A stretch of 33,044 nucleotides of DNA from Polyangiaceae bacterium (GTDB taxonomy: Bacteria > Myxococcota_A > Polyangia > Polyangiales > Polyangiaceae). Made by a program: the position numbers and the translations under genes. The notes under the pieces are model-generated. The model saw nothing but the letters and a program-made list of their open reading frames with translations. It was not told the origin of the DNA and made no database searches. The stretch spans positions 1 to 33,044 of the forward strand of contig JAICQQ010000082.1 of NCBI GenBank assembly GCA_025937785.1. Direction: 5' to 3'. Every line of letters starts with the position of its first letter. The stretch's first letter is position 1. Shown here piece by piece: positions 25,151 to 33,044 of this stretch.

Positions 25151-25681
25151 ATGACGAACCCCATCGACCAAGCCACCACGAAGACGGCCGGCGCCCTGAG
25201 GGCGGTGAAGACACGCTTTCGAGGCCTTAGCGGTGTGTTCACGACCCTGGCCAAGCAGCACGGCGAGGTCAAGCACCTGCTCGATCGCGCTGTGCGCACG
25301 AGTGACCCGGACAAGCAGCGGGAGCTCTGGCCTAAGCTTCGTCTCGAGATCCTGTCGCACGAGCGCGCCGAGTTGCTCGAGGTCTATTCGGCATTGGAGC
25401 GCTACCCCGATCTCGCCGAGGTCGTGCTGCGCCATCGTCGTGACGCCCGGGATTTAGAGGTGTCGATCGACGTGCTCGACACGGCCTCGTACGGCTCGAA
25501 GGAATGGGCGACGGCGATGCGGACATTGGACGGGCTCGTGACAGAACACGCGCGCATGGAAGAAGAGGAGTTCTTTCCGCGGGCGGCGGAGGTGCTCGAG
25601 CGCGAGGAAACGCAAGCCCTCGACGAGCCGTTCCAGCAGCGCAAAGCCGCGATCATGGCCGAGCTCGGCGGGGCATCGTAG
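25151..25681 (+). CDS. Hemerythrin-like (HHE cation-binding) protein
   Basis: 176 residues. ATG at 25151 has AAGGAGA six bases upstream, which fixes the start inside a longer open frame. Four helices carry the HHE-type ligands: KQHGEVKHLLDRAV (about 36-50), LSHERAELLEVYSALE (about 70-86), RHRRDARDLEVS and EHARMEEEEFFPRAAEVLE. These are the His and Glu positions that hold a di-iron centre in bacterial hemerythrins. There is no signal, so it is cytoplasmic. It may bind O2 or respond to nitric oxide or oxidative stress. It follows the methyltransferase in the same direction and is followed by a possible terminator. Confidence 0.87.
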   Translation: MTNPIDQATTKTAGALRAVKTRFRGLSGVFTTLAKQHGEVKHLLDRAVRTSDPDKQRELWPKLRLEILSHERAELLEVYSALERYPDLAEVVLRHRRDARDLEVSIDVLDTASYGSKEWATAMRTLDGLVTEHARMEEEEFFPRAAEVLEREETQALDEPFQQRKAAIMAELGGAS

Positions 25682-25692
25682 GTAGCGCTGGG

Positions 25693-25716
25693 GAGCCGCC
25701 TCGCCATGAGGGGCTC
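25693..25716 (+). terminator. Hairpin after hemerythrin-like gene
   Basis: A stem of nine pairs with one bulged G (GAGCC and CCTC against GAGG and GGCTC) encloses a five-base loop, 11 bases after the stop. There is no clear T-run. It is a plausible terminator separating this gene from the ABC transporter operon. Confidence 0.45.
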
Positions 25717-25875
25717 GCCCACCGCGGGCTGAAGCCACGCGGCGAGGCCGCTGCCCGTGGCGGAGTGCTACGCGCTGAGTCGTCTTTGCCCATACCGGCG
25801 GATGGGAGCGCTCCGAATCCACGGAAACGTCCATTGCGACGCCGAGAGCGCAAGGCCAAGCTCGGACCACGACCC

Positions 25876-27150
25876 ATGGGCTGCCGTCGACTGATGCACG
25901 TGTGCGCGCTCGGACTCTCGCTCTTCGGCTGTGGTCGCCCGGAATCAGCCGTAGTGATCGAGCTCTGGGCGGCGGGGAGGGAAGGTGAAGTCGTCAGCGA
26001 GCTGGTGCGCGGCTTCGAAGCGGCGCATCCGGGGGTCCGCGTGAAGGTGCAGACGTTGCCCTGGAGCAGCGCGCACGAAAAGCTGCTCACCGCCGTCGTG
26101 GGCGGCAGCACGCCGGACGTGGCGCAGCTTGGCAATACGTGGATCCCCGAGTTTGCGACGATCGGGGCGCTCGCTCCACTCCAGAGGTTCGGCGCCGGCT
26201 CGACCGTCGTGGACGAGGCGGACTATTTTCCGGGCGTGTGGGCGACGAATCGTTTCGAGGGTCAGCTCTACGGAGTGCCCTGGTACGTGGACACGCGGCT
26301 GCTCTTCTATCGACGCGACTTGCTGGCGCAGGCGGGCTTCGAAGCGCCACCGAGCACGTGGGCGGAATGGCACAGGATGCTCGAGGCGCTGCAGGCGCGG
26401 GCTCAGCCGGGGCAGGCCGCGCTGATGCTGCCCCTGAACGAACCGGAGCCACTGATTGCCCTGGCGCTGCAGCAGCCCGAGCCGCTGCTCCGCGACGACG
26501 GGCGTTATGGAAACTTCTCGAGCGCCGGCTTCGGACGCGCGCTCGGCTTCTACGTCGAGCTGTTTCGGCGCGGGCTGGCTCCGACCGCGGGCAGCGCGCA
26601 GATCGCCAACTTGTGGGACGAGTTCGGGCGCGGCAACTTCAGCTTCTTCGTGAGCGGGCCTTGGCAGCTCGGGGAGTTGCGCCGTCGCTTGCCACCTGCG
26701 CTCGACGGGCGTTGGGGCACCGCGCCGCTGCCGGGCGCCCGCGGACCGGGCGCCTCGCTGGCCGGGGGATCGAGCCTGGTCGTGTTCGAGGCGTCGGAGC
26801 AAAAGGCCCTCGCGTGGCAGCTGATCGAGTACTTTTCCGAGCCTGCGGTGCAGCGCCGGTTCTACGAGCTCACCGGGGACTTGCCGCCGCGTCGCTCGAG
26901 TTGGCGCGGCGCGCCCCTCGCGGGGGACGACGAGGCCGCAGCGTTTCGCCAGCAGCTGGAGCAGGTGCGGCCGGTCCCGCCCGTGCCGGAGTGGGAGCGC
27001 ATCGCGAGCGAAGTGGCGCGCGTGGCCGAGCGCGCGGCGCGCGGCCTGCTCGGGATCGAAGCTGCCCAGCGCGAGCTCGATCGACGCAGCGACCGCATCC
27101 TGGAGAAGCGGCGCTGGGTGCTGGCGCGTTCCGGCGAGGTTCAGCCGTGA
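25876..27150 (+). CDS. ABC transporter sugar-binding lipoprotein (family 1)
   Basis: 424 residues. ATG at 25876 (or ATG at 25894) opens a lipoprotein signal (VCALGLSLFGC, Cys19). The mature part has the fold pattern of extracellular solute-binding protein family 1 (MalE/UgpB-like): VIELWAAGREGEVVSELVRG, FEAAHPGVRVKVQTLPW, LTAVVGGSTPDVAQLGNTWI, the hinge stretch YGVPWYVDTRLLFYRRDLL, and SFFVSGPWQLGELRR. Trp and Tyr residues in these segments commonly stack on sugars. The length is normal. It is the first gene of a four-gene operon; its TGA overlaps the GTG of the first permease. The substrate is probably an oligosaccharide released by the downstream glycosidase-like lipoprotein, which is an inference from context. 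Confidence 0.92.
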   Translation: MGCRRLMHVCALGLSLFGCGRPESAVVIELWAAGREGEVVSELVRGFEAAHPGVRVKVQTLPWSSAHEKLLTAVVGGSTPDVAQLGNTWIPEFATIGALAPLQRFGAGSTVVDEADYFPGVWATNRFEGQLYGVPWYVDTRLLFYRRDLLAQAGFEAPPSTWAEWHRMLEALQARAQPGQAALMLPLNEPEPLIALALQQPEPLLRDDGRYGNFSSAGFGRALGFYVELFRRGLAPTAGSAQIANLWDEFGRGNFSFFVSGPWQLGELRRRLPPALDGRWGTAPLPGARGPGASLAGGSSLVVFEASEQKALAWQLIEYFSEPAVQRRFYELTGDLPPRRSSWRGAPLAGDDEAAAFRQQLEQVRPVPPVPEWERIASEVARVAERAARGLLGIEAAQRELDRRSDRILEKRRWVLARSGEVQP

Positions 27151-28025
27151 GCAGGTCCCACCGCGGCGCGTGGTTTGCGCTGCCCGCGCTGCTAGCGATC
27201 GCGTTCTTTTTCGTGCTGCCGGTGCTGGCGGCCTTCTTGCTGAGCCTGAGCGACTTCGACATCTACGCGCTCCAAAGCTTCGCAAACCTACGCTTCGTGG
27301 GGGTTCAGAACTACCTCGAGCTCTTACACACGCCGCTGTTCTGGCAGGCCCTAGGCAATACCGCGTTCTTCGTGGTGGTGGGGGTGCCGTTGTCGATCGC
27401 CGTGTCGCTCGGGACGGCGCTCTTGTTGCACTCACGGGTGGCGCGGTGGAAGCGCGTGTTCCGTACGGCGCTCTTTGCGCCGGTGGTCACGACGCTGGTC
27501 GCGGTCGCCGTGGTCTGGATGTACCTGCTGCACACGCGCTATGGCTTCATCAACTACGCGCTCGGCGCGCTCGGCGTATCGCCCGTCGATTGGCTCGGAG
27601 ATCCGTTCTGGGCCATGCCGGCCATCGTCCTGTTCGCGGTGTGGAAGAACTTCGGTTACAACATGGTGATCCTGCTGGCGGCGCTCGAGAGTATTCCCGA
27701 GACGCTCTACGAGGCGGCACGCATCGACGGGGCCAGCGCGATCCAAGAGCTGCGCTTCGTGACGCTGCCGTCCCTGGCGCCGACCTTGCTGCTGGTGGGG
27801 ATTCTGACCATGGCCGGATACTTTCAGCTGTTCGCGGAGCCCTACGTGATGACGCAGGGCGGACCGCTCGGGAGCACCACCAGCGTGCTGTACCTGATGG
27901 TCGAGGAGGGCTTCAAATGGTGGAACCTGGGCGCCGCCTCGGCGGTGGCCTTCGTGCTGTTCGCCCTGATGTTCAGCGTGACGCGCCTCGAGCTCTGGCT
28001 CGGTCGTCGCTGGGGGAGCGCATGA
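27147..28025 (+). CDS. ABC sugar transporter permease, MalF/UgpA type
   Basis: 292 residues, GTG at 27147 overlapping the previous stop (GTGA). Six membrane helices are visible, starting with WFALPALLAIAFFFVLPVLA. The cytoplasmic coupling (EAA) loop is at about 189-208: EAARIDGASAIQELRFVTLP. The stretch NYLELLHTPLFWQALGNTAF is typical of the binding-protein-dependent inner-membrane component of family CUT1. It forms the translocation pore with the next gene product in the inner membrane. Confidence 0.94.
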   Translation: MSRSHRGAWFALPALLAIAFFFVLPVLAAFLLSLSDFDIYALQSFANLRFVGVQNYLELLHTPLFWQALGNTAFFVVVGVPLSIAVSLGTALLLHSRVARWKRVFRTALFAPVVTTLVAVAVVWMYLLHTRYGFINYALGALGVSPVDWLGDPFWAMPAIVLFAVWKNFGYNMVILLAALESIPETLYEAARIDGASAIQELRFVTLPSLAPTLLLVGILTMAGYFQLFAEPYVMTQGGPLGSTTSVLYLMVEEGFKWWNLGAASAVAFVLFALMFSVTRLELWLGRRWGSA

Positions 28026-28843
28026 AGGCCAGCGCGCGTGCCTGCGTGGTGAACGGGGCGCTGGCGCTGGCGAGCCTCGCGAGCGTGCTGCCGCTGTTTT
28101 GGATGCTCTCCGTCTCGTTGATGCAGCGGGGCGAGGCGAGCCAGTTTCCGCCGCCGCTAGTTCCGAGCGCTGCCACGCTCGACAACTACCGAGCGCTCTT
28201 CTCCGCACTGGGCCTGGGCCGAAGCTTCCTGAACAGCCTGCTGGTGGCGTCCCTGAGCACGCTTTTATCGCTCTGTTTCAACGTTACAGCGGGCTACGCC
28301 TTCGCCAAGCTCGAGTTTCGCGGGCGCGATCGGCTGTTTCGTTGGCTCTTGGGCGCGCTGGTCATTCCCGGGCAGGTCGCCATGATTCCCCTGTTTTTGC
28401 TGCTGAAAGAGCTGGGGCTCGTCAATACCTACGCGGGCGTCGTGATCCCGTCGCTGGCGAGCGTGTTCGGAATCTTTCTGGTGCGCCAGTACGCCGGATC
28501 CATCCCCGACGAACTGCTCGAGGCGGCTCGCATCGACGGCGCGGGCGAGCTTCGCACCTTCGTCTCGGTCGTGCTGCCCACGCTGACGCCGATCGTGGTC
28601 ACGCTGGCGTTGTTCACGTTTCTCGGCTCGTGGAACGACTTCCTGTGGCCGCTGATCGTGCTCAGCGACGACGACAAGCGCACGCTGCCGGTGGCGCTCG
28701 CGGCCCTGTCGCGCGAACACGTGCAAGACCGGGAGCTGATGATGGCCGGATCCGTGTTGACGGTGCTGCCGGTGCTCGTGCTGTTCCTGGCGCTGCAGCG
28801 CTACTACCTGCAGGGGATCTTCGCGGGGAGCGTGAAAGGATGA
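28022..28843 (+). CDS. ABC sugar transporter permease, MalG/UgpE type
   Basis: 273 residues, ATG at 28022 overlapping the previous stop (ATGA). It shows the MalG pattern: PLFWMLSVSLMQRGEASQFP, NYRALFSALGLGRSFLNSLL, GYAFAKLEFRGRDRLFRWLL, the EAA loop EAARIDGAGELRTFVSVVLP (about 166-185) and FTFLGSWNDFLWPLIVLSDD. About six membrane helices. It pairs with the MalF-type subunit. No ATP-binding subunit is encoded nearby, so an ATPase from elsewhere, shared between several sugar importers (as MsmX/MsiK/UgpC proteins do), is expected. Confidence 0.94.
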   Translation: MKASARACVVNGALALASLASVLPLFWMLSVSLMQRGEASQFPPPLVPSAATLDNYRALFSALGLGRSFLNSLLVASLSTLLSLCFNVTAGYAFAKLEFRGRDRLFRWLLGALVIPGQVAMIPLFLLLKELGLVNTYAGVVIPSLASVFGIFLVRQYAGSIPDELLEAARIDGAGELRTFVSVVLPTLTPIVVTLALFTFLGSWNDFLWPLIVLSDDDKRTLPVALAALSREHVQDRELMMAGSVLTVLPVLVLFLALQRYYLQGIFAGSVKG

Positions 28844-31800
28844 CGCGCCTCGCGCTCGTGTGTGCAGGGCTCGTGGCTGGCTCGGCCTGCTCGCCAGCGG
28901 CTCCCGTCACTGCCTCGGCCCCCGAGAGCCGCGGCCGGGAGCCGGCGGGCGTCGTGATCCTCGATGCGTTCGACGACCTTTCGCAGTGGCAGGCGCGTTC
29001 GTCGGACGGCGTGGACGTCCGGCTCGAACGCGCCGCGGGCGTTTCGGGTGGCGCGCTCGGGCTCGCCTTCGACTTTCGCGGCCACGCTGGCCACGCCGCT
29101 GCGCGCAGAAAGCTTCCGCTGACGCTGCCGGAGAACTACGAAATATCGTTCGATCTGCGGGGCGAGGCAGCGTCGAACGATCTCGAGTTCAAGCTCATCG
29201 ACGCGAGCGGCGACAACGTCTGGTGGTTCCGGCGGAAAGACGCCACGTTCACCCGCGACTGGCGGCGCGTGGTCGTGAAGAAGCGACAGCTCGAGTTCGC
29301 CTGGGGTCCCGCGCGCACTCAGGAGCTCCGCGAGGCGGCCGCGGTCGAGTTCGTGGTGGCCCGCGGCACGGGGGGCGGCAGCGGCGTGATCGCCATTGAC
29401 CGTTTGCAGCTGAGGGAGCTGCCGGTGCCGCCCGCGACGCCGCCGGTGCCGGTGGCCGAAGCTTCGGCGAGTGAGCCCGGCGCGGGCGCAGAGCTCGCCG
29501 TCGATGGGCGCCGCGACACCGCCTGGCGAGCTCGGGCCGGCGCTGGCGCGCAGGAGTTGCAACTCGATCTCGGTTACCAGCGCGAGTTCGGTGGGCTCAC
29601 CCTCACGTGGCAGTCCGGAGCGCACGCCAGGGACTATGACATCGCCGTGTCTCGAGATCGGCAGCGGTGGACGACGCTGCAGCGGGTGCGGGGCGCCAAC
29701 GGCGGACAGGACGCGCTCCGGTTGCCCGACTCCGAGGCTCGCTACCTGCGTCTGACAGCGAAGCGCGGACCCGGGACGAGCTTCGGGCTCGCCGAAGCCC
29801 AGATCGAAGGGCTGGAGTTCGGTGCAACGCCGAACGGGTTCGTCGAGGCGCTCGCCGCGCGCTCGCCGCGTGGCCGCTTCCCCCGCGGGTTCTCCGGCGA
29901 GCAGAGCTATTGGACCTTGGTCGCCGTGGACGGTGCGCTCGATAGCGGCCTGTTCTCCGAGGACGGCGCGCTCGAGATCGGCCGGGGTGCTGCTTCGATC
30001 GAACCCTTCGTGGTCGCCGGCGAGCGCGTCTACAGCTGGGCCGACGTGTCCGTCGAACATGGCCTCGCCGAAGGGTACTTGCCACTGCCGCGGGCCACCT
30101 GGCGCGCGCCCGAGTGGCGCCTCGAGATAACGGCATTCGCGGCTGGTTCGGCGCGCGCGCCGCGGCTCCGCGCCCGGTACACCCTCGAGAATCTGAGCGA
30201 GCGCCCCCTCGATCTCAAGCTGGTGCTTGCGGTGCGACCCTTTCAGGTGAATCCGCCGACGCAGTCGCTGAACCTGGCCGGCGGGGTGAGTCCGATCCGC
30301 GAGCTCCGCTGGAGCGGATCCGAGCTGTCACTCGGGGGCACGGGGCGCATCCGCCCCATCGAGCCTCCCGATCACGTCGGGCTCAGCGGCTTCCCCGCGG
30401 GCGGGTTTCCGGAGCAGCCCCTGCCACTCGCCGGCCGTGGGGCGCGGGCGCTCAGCGACGCGACCGGTCTCGCGTCCGCGACCTTCGCGTACGCCCTGCG
30501 GCTCGAACCGCGAGCCCGCCTGACCCGTTGGGTCACGAGCGGGACGGCGCCAGAGGGTGACCCCCCGACGCCTGGCGCGCTGGAGCAAGAAGAGCGCGCG
30601 GTCGCGCAGAGCTGGCACGAGAAGCTGAATCGCACGCGGTTGTCCGTACCGCCGGCAGCCCGAGCGCTGGTCGACACCCTGCGCTCGTCGCTCGCGCACA
30701 TCCTGATGAGTCGCGCCGGGCCCGTTCTCAAACCGGGGCCGCGCTCGTACGCCCGCTCCTGGATCCGCGACGGCGCGATGATGTCGGAATCACTGCTCCG
30801 ACTCGGCCACGCGAGCGTCGCGCGCGACTACCTCGGTTGGTACGCGCCGTTCCAGTTCGAGAGCGGCAAGGTGCCGTGTTGCGTCGATGCCCGCGGCGCC
30901 GACCCCGTTGCCGAGAACGACAGCGCCGGGCAGTTGATTTTTTTGGCTGCCGAAGTTCACCGCTACACTGGCGACCGCACGCTGGCCGCTAGCGTGTGGC
31001 CCCACGTCAGCGCCGCAGCGCGCTATCTCGAAACGCTGCGACAGTCCGAGCGGGGCGCGCAGAACCAAGCTCCGGGTCGCCGGCACTACTTCGGGCTGCT
31101 GCCGCCCTCGATCAGCCACGAGGGGTACTCGGACAAGCCGGCGTATTCGTACTGGGACGACTTCTGGGCGCTCATCGGCTACCAGGACGCTGCCTACCTC
31201 GCGCGTGCCCTCGACGAGCCCGAGGCGGCAGCGCGGCTCGAAGCGCAGCGCGACGAGTTCCGGCGCGAGCTTATGGCGTCGCTGCGCGCGAGCGCCGAGC
31301 ACCATGGCATTCCGTTCTTGCCAGGGGCCGCCGATCGCGGCGATTTCGACCCGACCTCGACGACGATCGCGCTGGCTCCAGGCCGCGAACGCGCGACATT
31401 GCCGCCGGAGCTGCTCGAGAGCACCTTCGAGCGTTACTACGAAGAGTTCCGGGCGCGCCGCGACGGCCGCCGACAGTGGCAAGTCTACACCCCCTACGAG
31501 CTGCGCAGCGTGGGCACCTTCGTGCGCCTGGGCTGGCGCGAGCGAGCGCAGGAGCTGCTCCAGTTCTTCCTAGGTGATCGGCGGCCTGCGGCTTGGAATC
31601 AGTGGGCCGAGGTGGTGGCCCGCGTGCCGCGCGAGCCGCACTTCATCGGGGACATGCCTCACGCCTGGGTGGCCTCCGACTTCATTCGCTCGGCGCTGGA
31701 CTGCTTCGCGTACGAACGCCCTGAAGATCAGGCGCTCGTGCTCGCAGCCGGCGTCCCCGAAGCCTGGCTCGCGGGCGAGGGGATCCGCGTCGACCAGCTG

Positions 31801-32016
31801 CGCACGACCGCCGGGCAGCTCGGCTACGCGTTGAGGCTCGAGCGCCGGCTCGAGCTCGACGTGTGGGGCGACGCGCCCGCCGGAGGCTTCGTGCTCCCCT
31901 GGCCGCTTGCGGCTGCAGCCGGTGCTGCACGCATCGATGGCAAGCCCGTGCGCTGGGACGGCCGCGAGCTCCGGATCCCCCAGGCGCCGAGCCGCGTGAG
32001 CATCGCACTGAAGTGA
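28840..32016 (+). CDS. Large lipoprotein with CBM-like, F5/8C and (alpha/alpha)-barrel glycosidase-like domains
   Basis: 1058 residues, ATG at 28840 overlapping the permease stop (ATGA), with AAAGG just upstream. The lipoprotein signal ends at Cys17 (VAGSAC). Domain order: a CBM11-like beta sandwich (about 37-193; VVILDAFDDLSQWQ, YEISFDLRGE, FKLIDASGDNVWWFRR); a discoidin/F5/8 type C module (about 205-325; ELAVDGRRDTAWRA, LQLDLGYQREFGGLTLTWQS, SEARYLRLTA); a beta-rich stretch (about 335-590) like the super-sandwich before many glycosidases; and a helical toroid (about 600-990) with RSYARSWIRDGAMMSESLLR (about 636-655), AENDSAGQLIFLAAEVHRYT, YSYWDDFWALIGYQDA and FIGDMPHAWVASDFI. Acidic residues in WIRDG, END and YWDD are candidate catalytic residues. 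No GH family is assigned. It probably acts at the cell surface or periplasm on the sugar imported by the operon. Confidence 0.88.
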   Translation: MTRLALVCAGLVAGSACSPAAPVTASAPESRGREPAGVVILDAFDDLSQWQARSSDGVDVRLERAAGVSGGALGLAFDFRGHAGHAAARRKLPLTLPENYEISFDLRGEAASNDLEFKLIDASGDNVWWFRRKDATFTRDWRRVVVKKRQLEFAWGPARTQELREAAAVEFVVARGTGGGSGVIAIDRLQLRELPVPPATPPVPVAEASASEPGAGAELAVDGRRDTAWRARAGAGAQELQLDLGYQREFGGLTLTWQSGAHARDYDIAVSRDRQRWTTLQRVRGANGGQDALRLPDSEARYLRLTAKRGPGTSFGLAEAQIEGLEFGATPNGFVEALAARSPRGRFPRGFSGEQSYWTLVAVDGALDSGLFSEDGALEIGRGAASIEPFVVAGERVYSWADVSVEHGLAEGYLPLPRATWRAPEWRLEITAFAAGSARAPRLRARYTLENLSERPLDLKLVLAVRPFQVNPPTQSLNLAGGVSPIRELRWSGSELSLGGTGRIRPIEPPDHVGLSGFPAGGFPEQPLPLAGRGARALSDATGLASATFAYALRLEPRARLTRWVTSGTAPEGDPPTPGALEQEERAVAQSWHEKLNRTRLSVPPAARALVDTLRSSLAHILMSRAGPVLKPGPRSYARSWIRDGAMMSESLLRLGHASVARDYLGWYAPFQFESGKVPCCVDARGADPVAENDSAGQLIFLAAEVHRYTGDRTLAASVWPHVSAAARYLETLRQSERGAQNQAPGRRHYFGLLPPSISHEGYSDKPAYSYWDDFWALIGYQDAAYLARALDEPEAAARLEAQRDEFRRELMASLRASAEHHGIPFLPGAADRGDFDPTSTTIALAPGRERATLPPELLESTFERYYEEFRARRDGRRQWQVYTPYELRSVGTFVRLGWRERAQELLQFFLGDRRPAAWNQWAEVVARVPREPHFIGDMPHAWVASDFIRSALDCFAYERPEDQALVLAAGVPEAWLAGEGIRVDQLRTTAGQLGYALRLERRLELDVWGDAPAGGFVLPWPLAAAAGAARIDGKPVRWDGRELRIPQAPSRVSIALK

Positions 32017-32111
32017 TCCGCAAGCCCGAGGCCACGCCACGTATCCGCCCCTGCAGCCCATCCGCTGGCAAGCTTCCACCCTTATTCGGGGATGAGCAGG
32101 CGCTCGAAGCC

Positions 32112-32368
32112 GCGACCGCGCGAGCCCAGTAGGCAGCGACCGCGCGAGCCTGTGGCCCGTGCAGTGCGCGACCGCGCGAGCCCTGTGGCCCGTAGGCAGC
32201 GACCGCGCGAGCCCAGTAGGCAGCGACCGCGCGAGCCCCGTGGCCAGCGACGCGCGAGCCCCGTGGCCAGCGATGCGCGCGCCTGTGGCCCGTAGGCAGC
32301 GACCGCGCGAGCCCAGTAGGCAGCGACCGCGCGAGCCACGTGGCCCGTGCAGTGCGCCACCGCACGGA
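32112..32368. repeat. GC-rich tandem repeat array with core GCGACCGCGCGAGCC
   Basis: The core GCGACCGCGCGAGCC or a close variant starts at 32112, 32136, 32168, 32199, 32223, 32247, 32270, 32299, 32323 and, degenerate, 32354. Steps are mainly 24 bp or 29-32 bp. Two linker types occur: a short one (CAGTAGGCA or CCGTGGCCA) and a longer one (TGTGGCCCGTAGGCA or GTGGCCCGTGCAGT). The block around 32184-32237 recurs almost exactly 100 bp later (32284-32337), so there is a higher-order repeat. Linkers are repeated rather than unique, so this is not CRISPR. Long open frames through it are products of the repeat. Confidence 0.88.
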
Positions 32369-32779
32369 TGCGACGGGGGATCCCTCGAGCGTGGCCCGTG
32401 AGATGCACATTGCGTTGCGCCTGTCGCAGATCTTGAATTAGTGCTTCAGTATACGCACAACGGCGCGTCCGTCAAGGTTCTTTGCGTCGCTTACGAATGT
32501 GCCAGGTGGTTGCTATTCGCACGTCACGGGCGGCGTAGGGTGTGGCGGTGCGGAGGCTCGCATGATCCGTATTTGAATAATGAGTGTTCGGTGATATTTG
32601 TCTTGACGAGATTTGCGTGCCCGTGAGTGGCGCACTGACGCGTCCGAACGCGCCGCGACGAGGTTTTTGTCGAATTTCTCTCGAAACTGCGCCACGCGGC
32701 CTGCCAGAGCCTGCAAACAACGAGCGTAGCGCTCAGAGCCGTCTCGGCGCGGCGAGTGCACAAAAAGGGCATGATACAA
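32369..32779. other. Lower-GC intergenic region
   Basis: No gene was recognised in this 411-bp stretch. Base composition is visibly more AT-rich than the rest of the window (for example CTTGAATTAGTGCTTCAGTA near 32432, and GTATTTGAATAATGAGTGTT near 32569). It may be a horizontally acquired border or simply the upstream region of the HNH-type gene. Confidence 0.5.
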
Positions 32780-33044
32780 ATGGGTATGACCGCGACCCAT
32801 CCACCCGAGCCTTCGAACCCACGACTGGAACGACTGAGCGACCAGGCATTGCTCAGTGAGTTCAATGAGCTGGTGCGGCAGGACCAGCATCACGTCGCCA
32901 GCCTGCTCCGGCACATCGACGTCATCGATCGGCGGAAGTTGTGGGCCCGAATGGGACATTCATCGCTGTTCGATTTTCTGGTGCGGCGTTATCACCTGTC
33001 GGAGTCCACGGCGGGCAAGCGCATCGGTGCCGCGCGTACAGCAC
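32780..33044 (+). CDS. HNH endonuclease-type protein, N-terminal part only (right edge)
   Basis: The frame runs off the window with 88 codons visible. ATG codons occur in frame at 32771, 32780 and 32786; 32780 is chosen because AAGGG (32765-32769) lies ten bases upstream. The sequence LERLSDQALLSEFNELVRQD, then HHVASLLRHIDVIDRRKLWA, then GHSSLFDFLVRRYHLSESTA followed by GKRIGAARTA is the N-terminal helical region found in many myxobacterial HNH endonuclease-family proteins. In these, 'LS(E/D)..A..RI.AAR' follows a 'G..SLF.Y' motif. The HNH motif itself would lie outside the window. Such genes are often multicopy in these genomes and may be mobile; that is background knowledge, not seen here. 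Confidence 0.75.
   Translation, partial: MGMTATHPPEPSNPRLERLSDQALLSEFNELVRQDQHHVASLLRHIDVIDRRKLWARMGHSSLFDFLVRRYHLSESTAGKRIGAARTA

Noticed and set aside
25945..27435. Long minus-strand frame across the sugar-binding lipoprotein gene
   Set aside because: It is a mirror of a strong plus-strand gene in GC-rich DNA; the product is very Arg/Ala-rich.
28099..28839. Upstream extension of the glycosidase-like frame
   Set aside because: It overlaps the MalG-type permease in another frame; the lipoprotein signal and ATGA overlap place the true start at 28840.
32112..32368. CRISPR array
   Set aside because: Spacing between cores varies and the linkers are themselves repeated, so there are no unique spacers; no cas genes are nearby.

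Overview
The window is GC-rich DNA from what looks like a large-genome predatory or soil bacterium, most likely a myxobacterium (Myxococcota, Polyangiales/Sorangium-like). This is an inference. It rests on the high GC content, many lipoproteins with Ser/Thr/Gly/Ala-rich linkers, a Hanks-type Ser/Thr kinase with an extracytoplasmic proline-rich tail, an ECF sigma factor, a secreted beta-helix protein with a Cys-Gly box, and many GTG starts. No rRNA, tRNA, CRISPR array or insertion sequence was found.

Region 1 (1-5060): a truncated Cys-rich small protein runs off the left edge. Next comes a minus-strand pair, an ECF sigma factor (1510-2073) and a one-pass membrane protein (525-1508). They are divergent from a lipoprotein amidohydrolase (2267-4402). 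The membrane protein and the amidohydrolase carry a recognisably similar C-terminal, probably ligand-binding, domain with the same Cys motif. This suggests a sigma/sensor pair that recognises the same type of ligand as the enzyme, and it is the most interesting arrangement in the window. A 64-residue membrane protein follows at 4866-5060.

Region 2 (5414-11021): an operon joined by ATGA overlaps encodes an MscS-like membrane protein, a soluble MgtE-like protein (N domain plus CBS pair, no membrane part) and a full MgtE Mg2+ transporter. It is followed by a Ski2-type helicase.

Region 3 (11164-16878): a LamG-type lipoprotein, a membrane-anchored double FKBP isomerase, a decayed gene, a beta-helix lipoprotein, and a two-gene ArsR / AHSA1-VOC fusion operon. 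The operon's promoter contains a perfect 26-bp palindrome that covers the -10 region and the start codon.

Region 4 (16879-25681): a TylF-type O-methyltransferase, a coupled metalloprotease/trypsin-like protease pair, a Ser/Thr kinase, the MntP manganese exporter, a coiled-coil lipoprotein, a class I methyltransferase and a hemerythrin-like protein.

Region 5 (25876-33044): a four-gene operon, every junction a 4-bp overlap, encodes a sugar ABC transporter (binding lipoprotein and two permeases, no ATPase) and a 1058-residue lipoprotein with two beta-sandwich modules and an (alpha/alpha)-barrel glycosidase-like region. It probably degrades and imports an oligosaccharide. After it come a GC-rich tandem-repeat array, a lower-GC spacer, and the 5' end of an HNH-endonuclease-type gene cut by the right edge.
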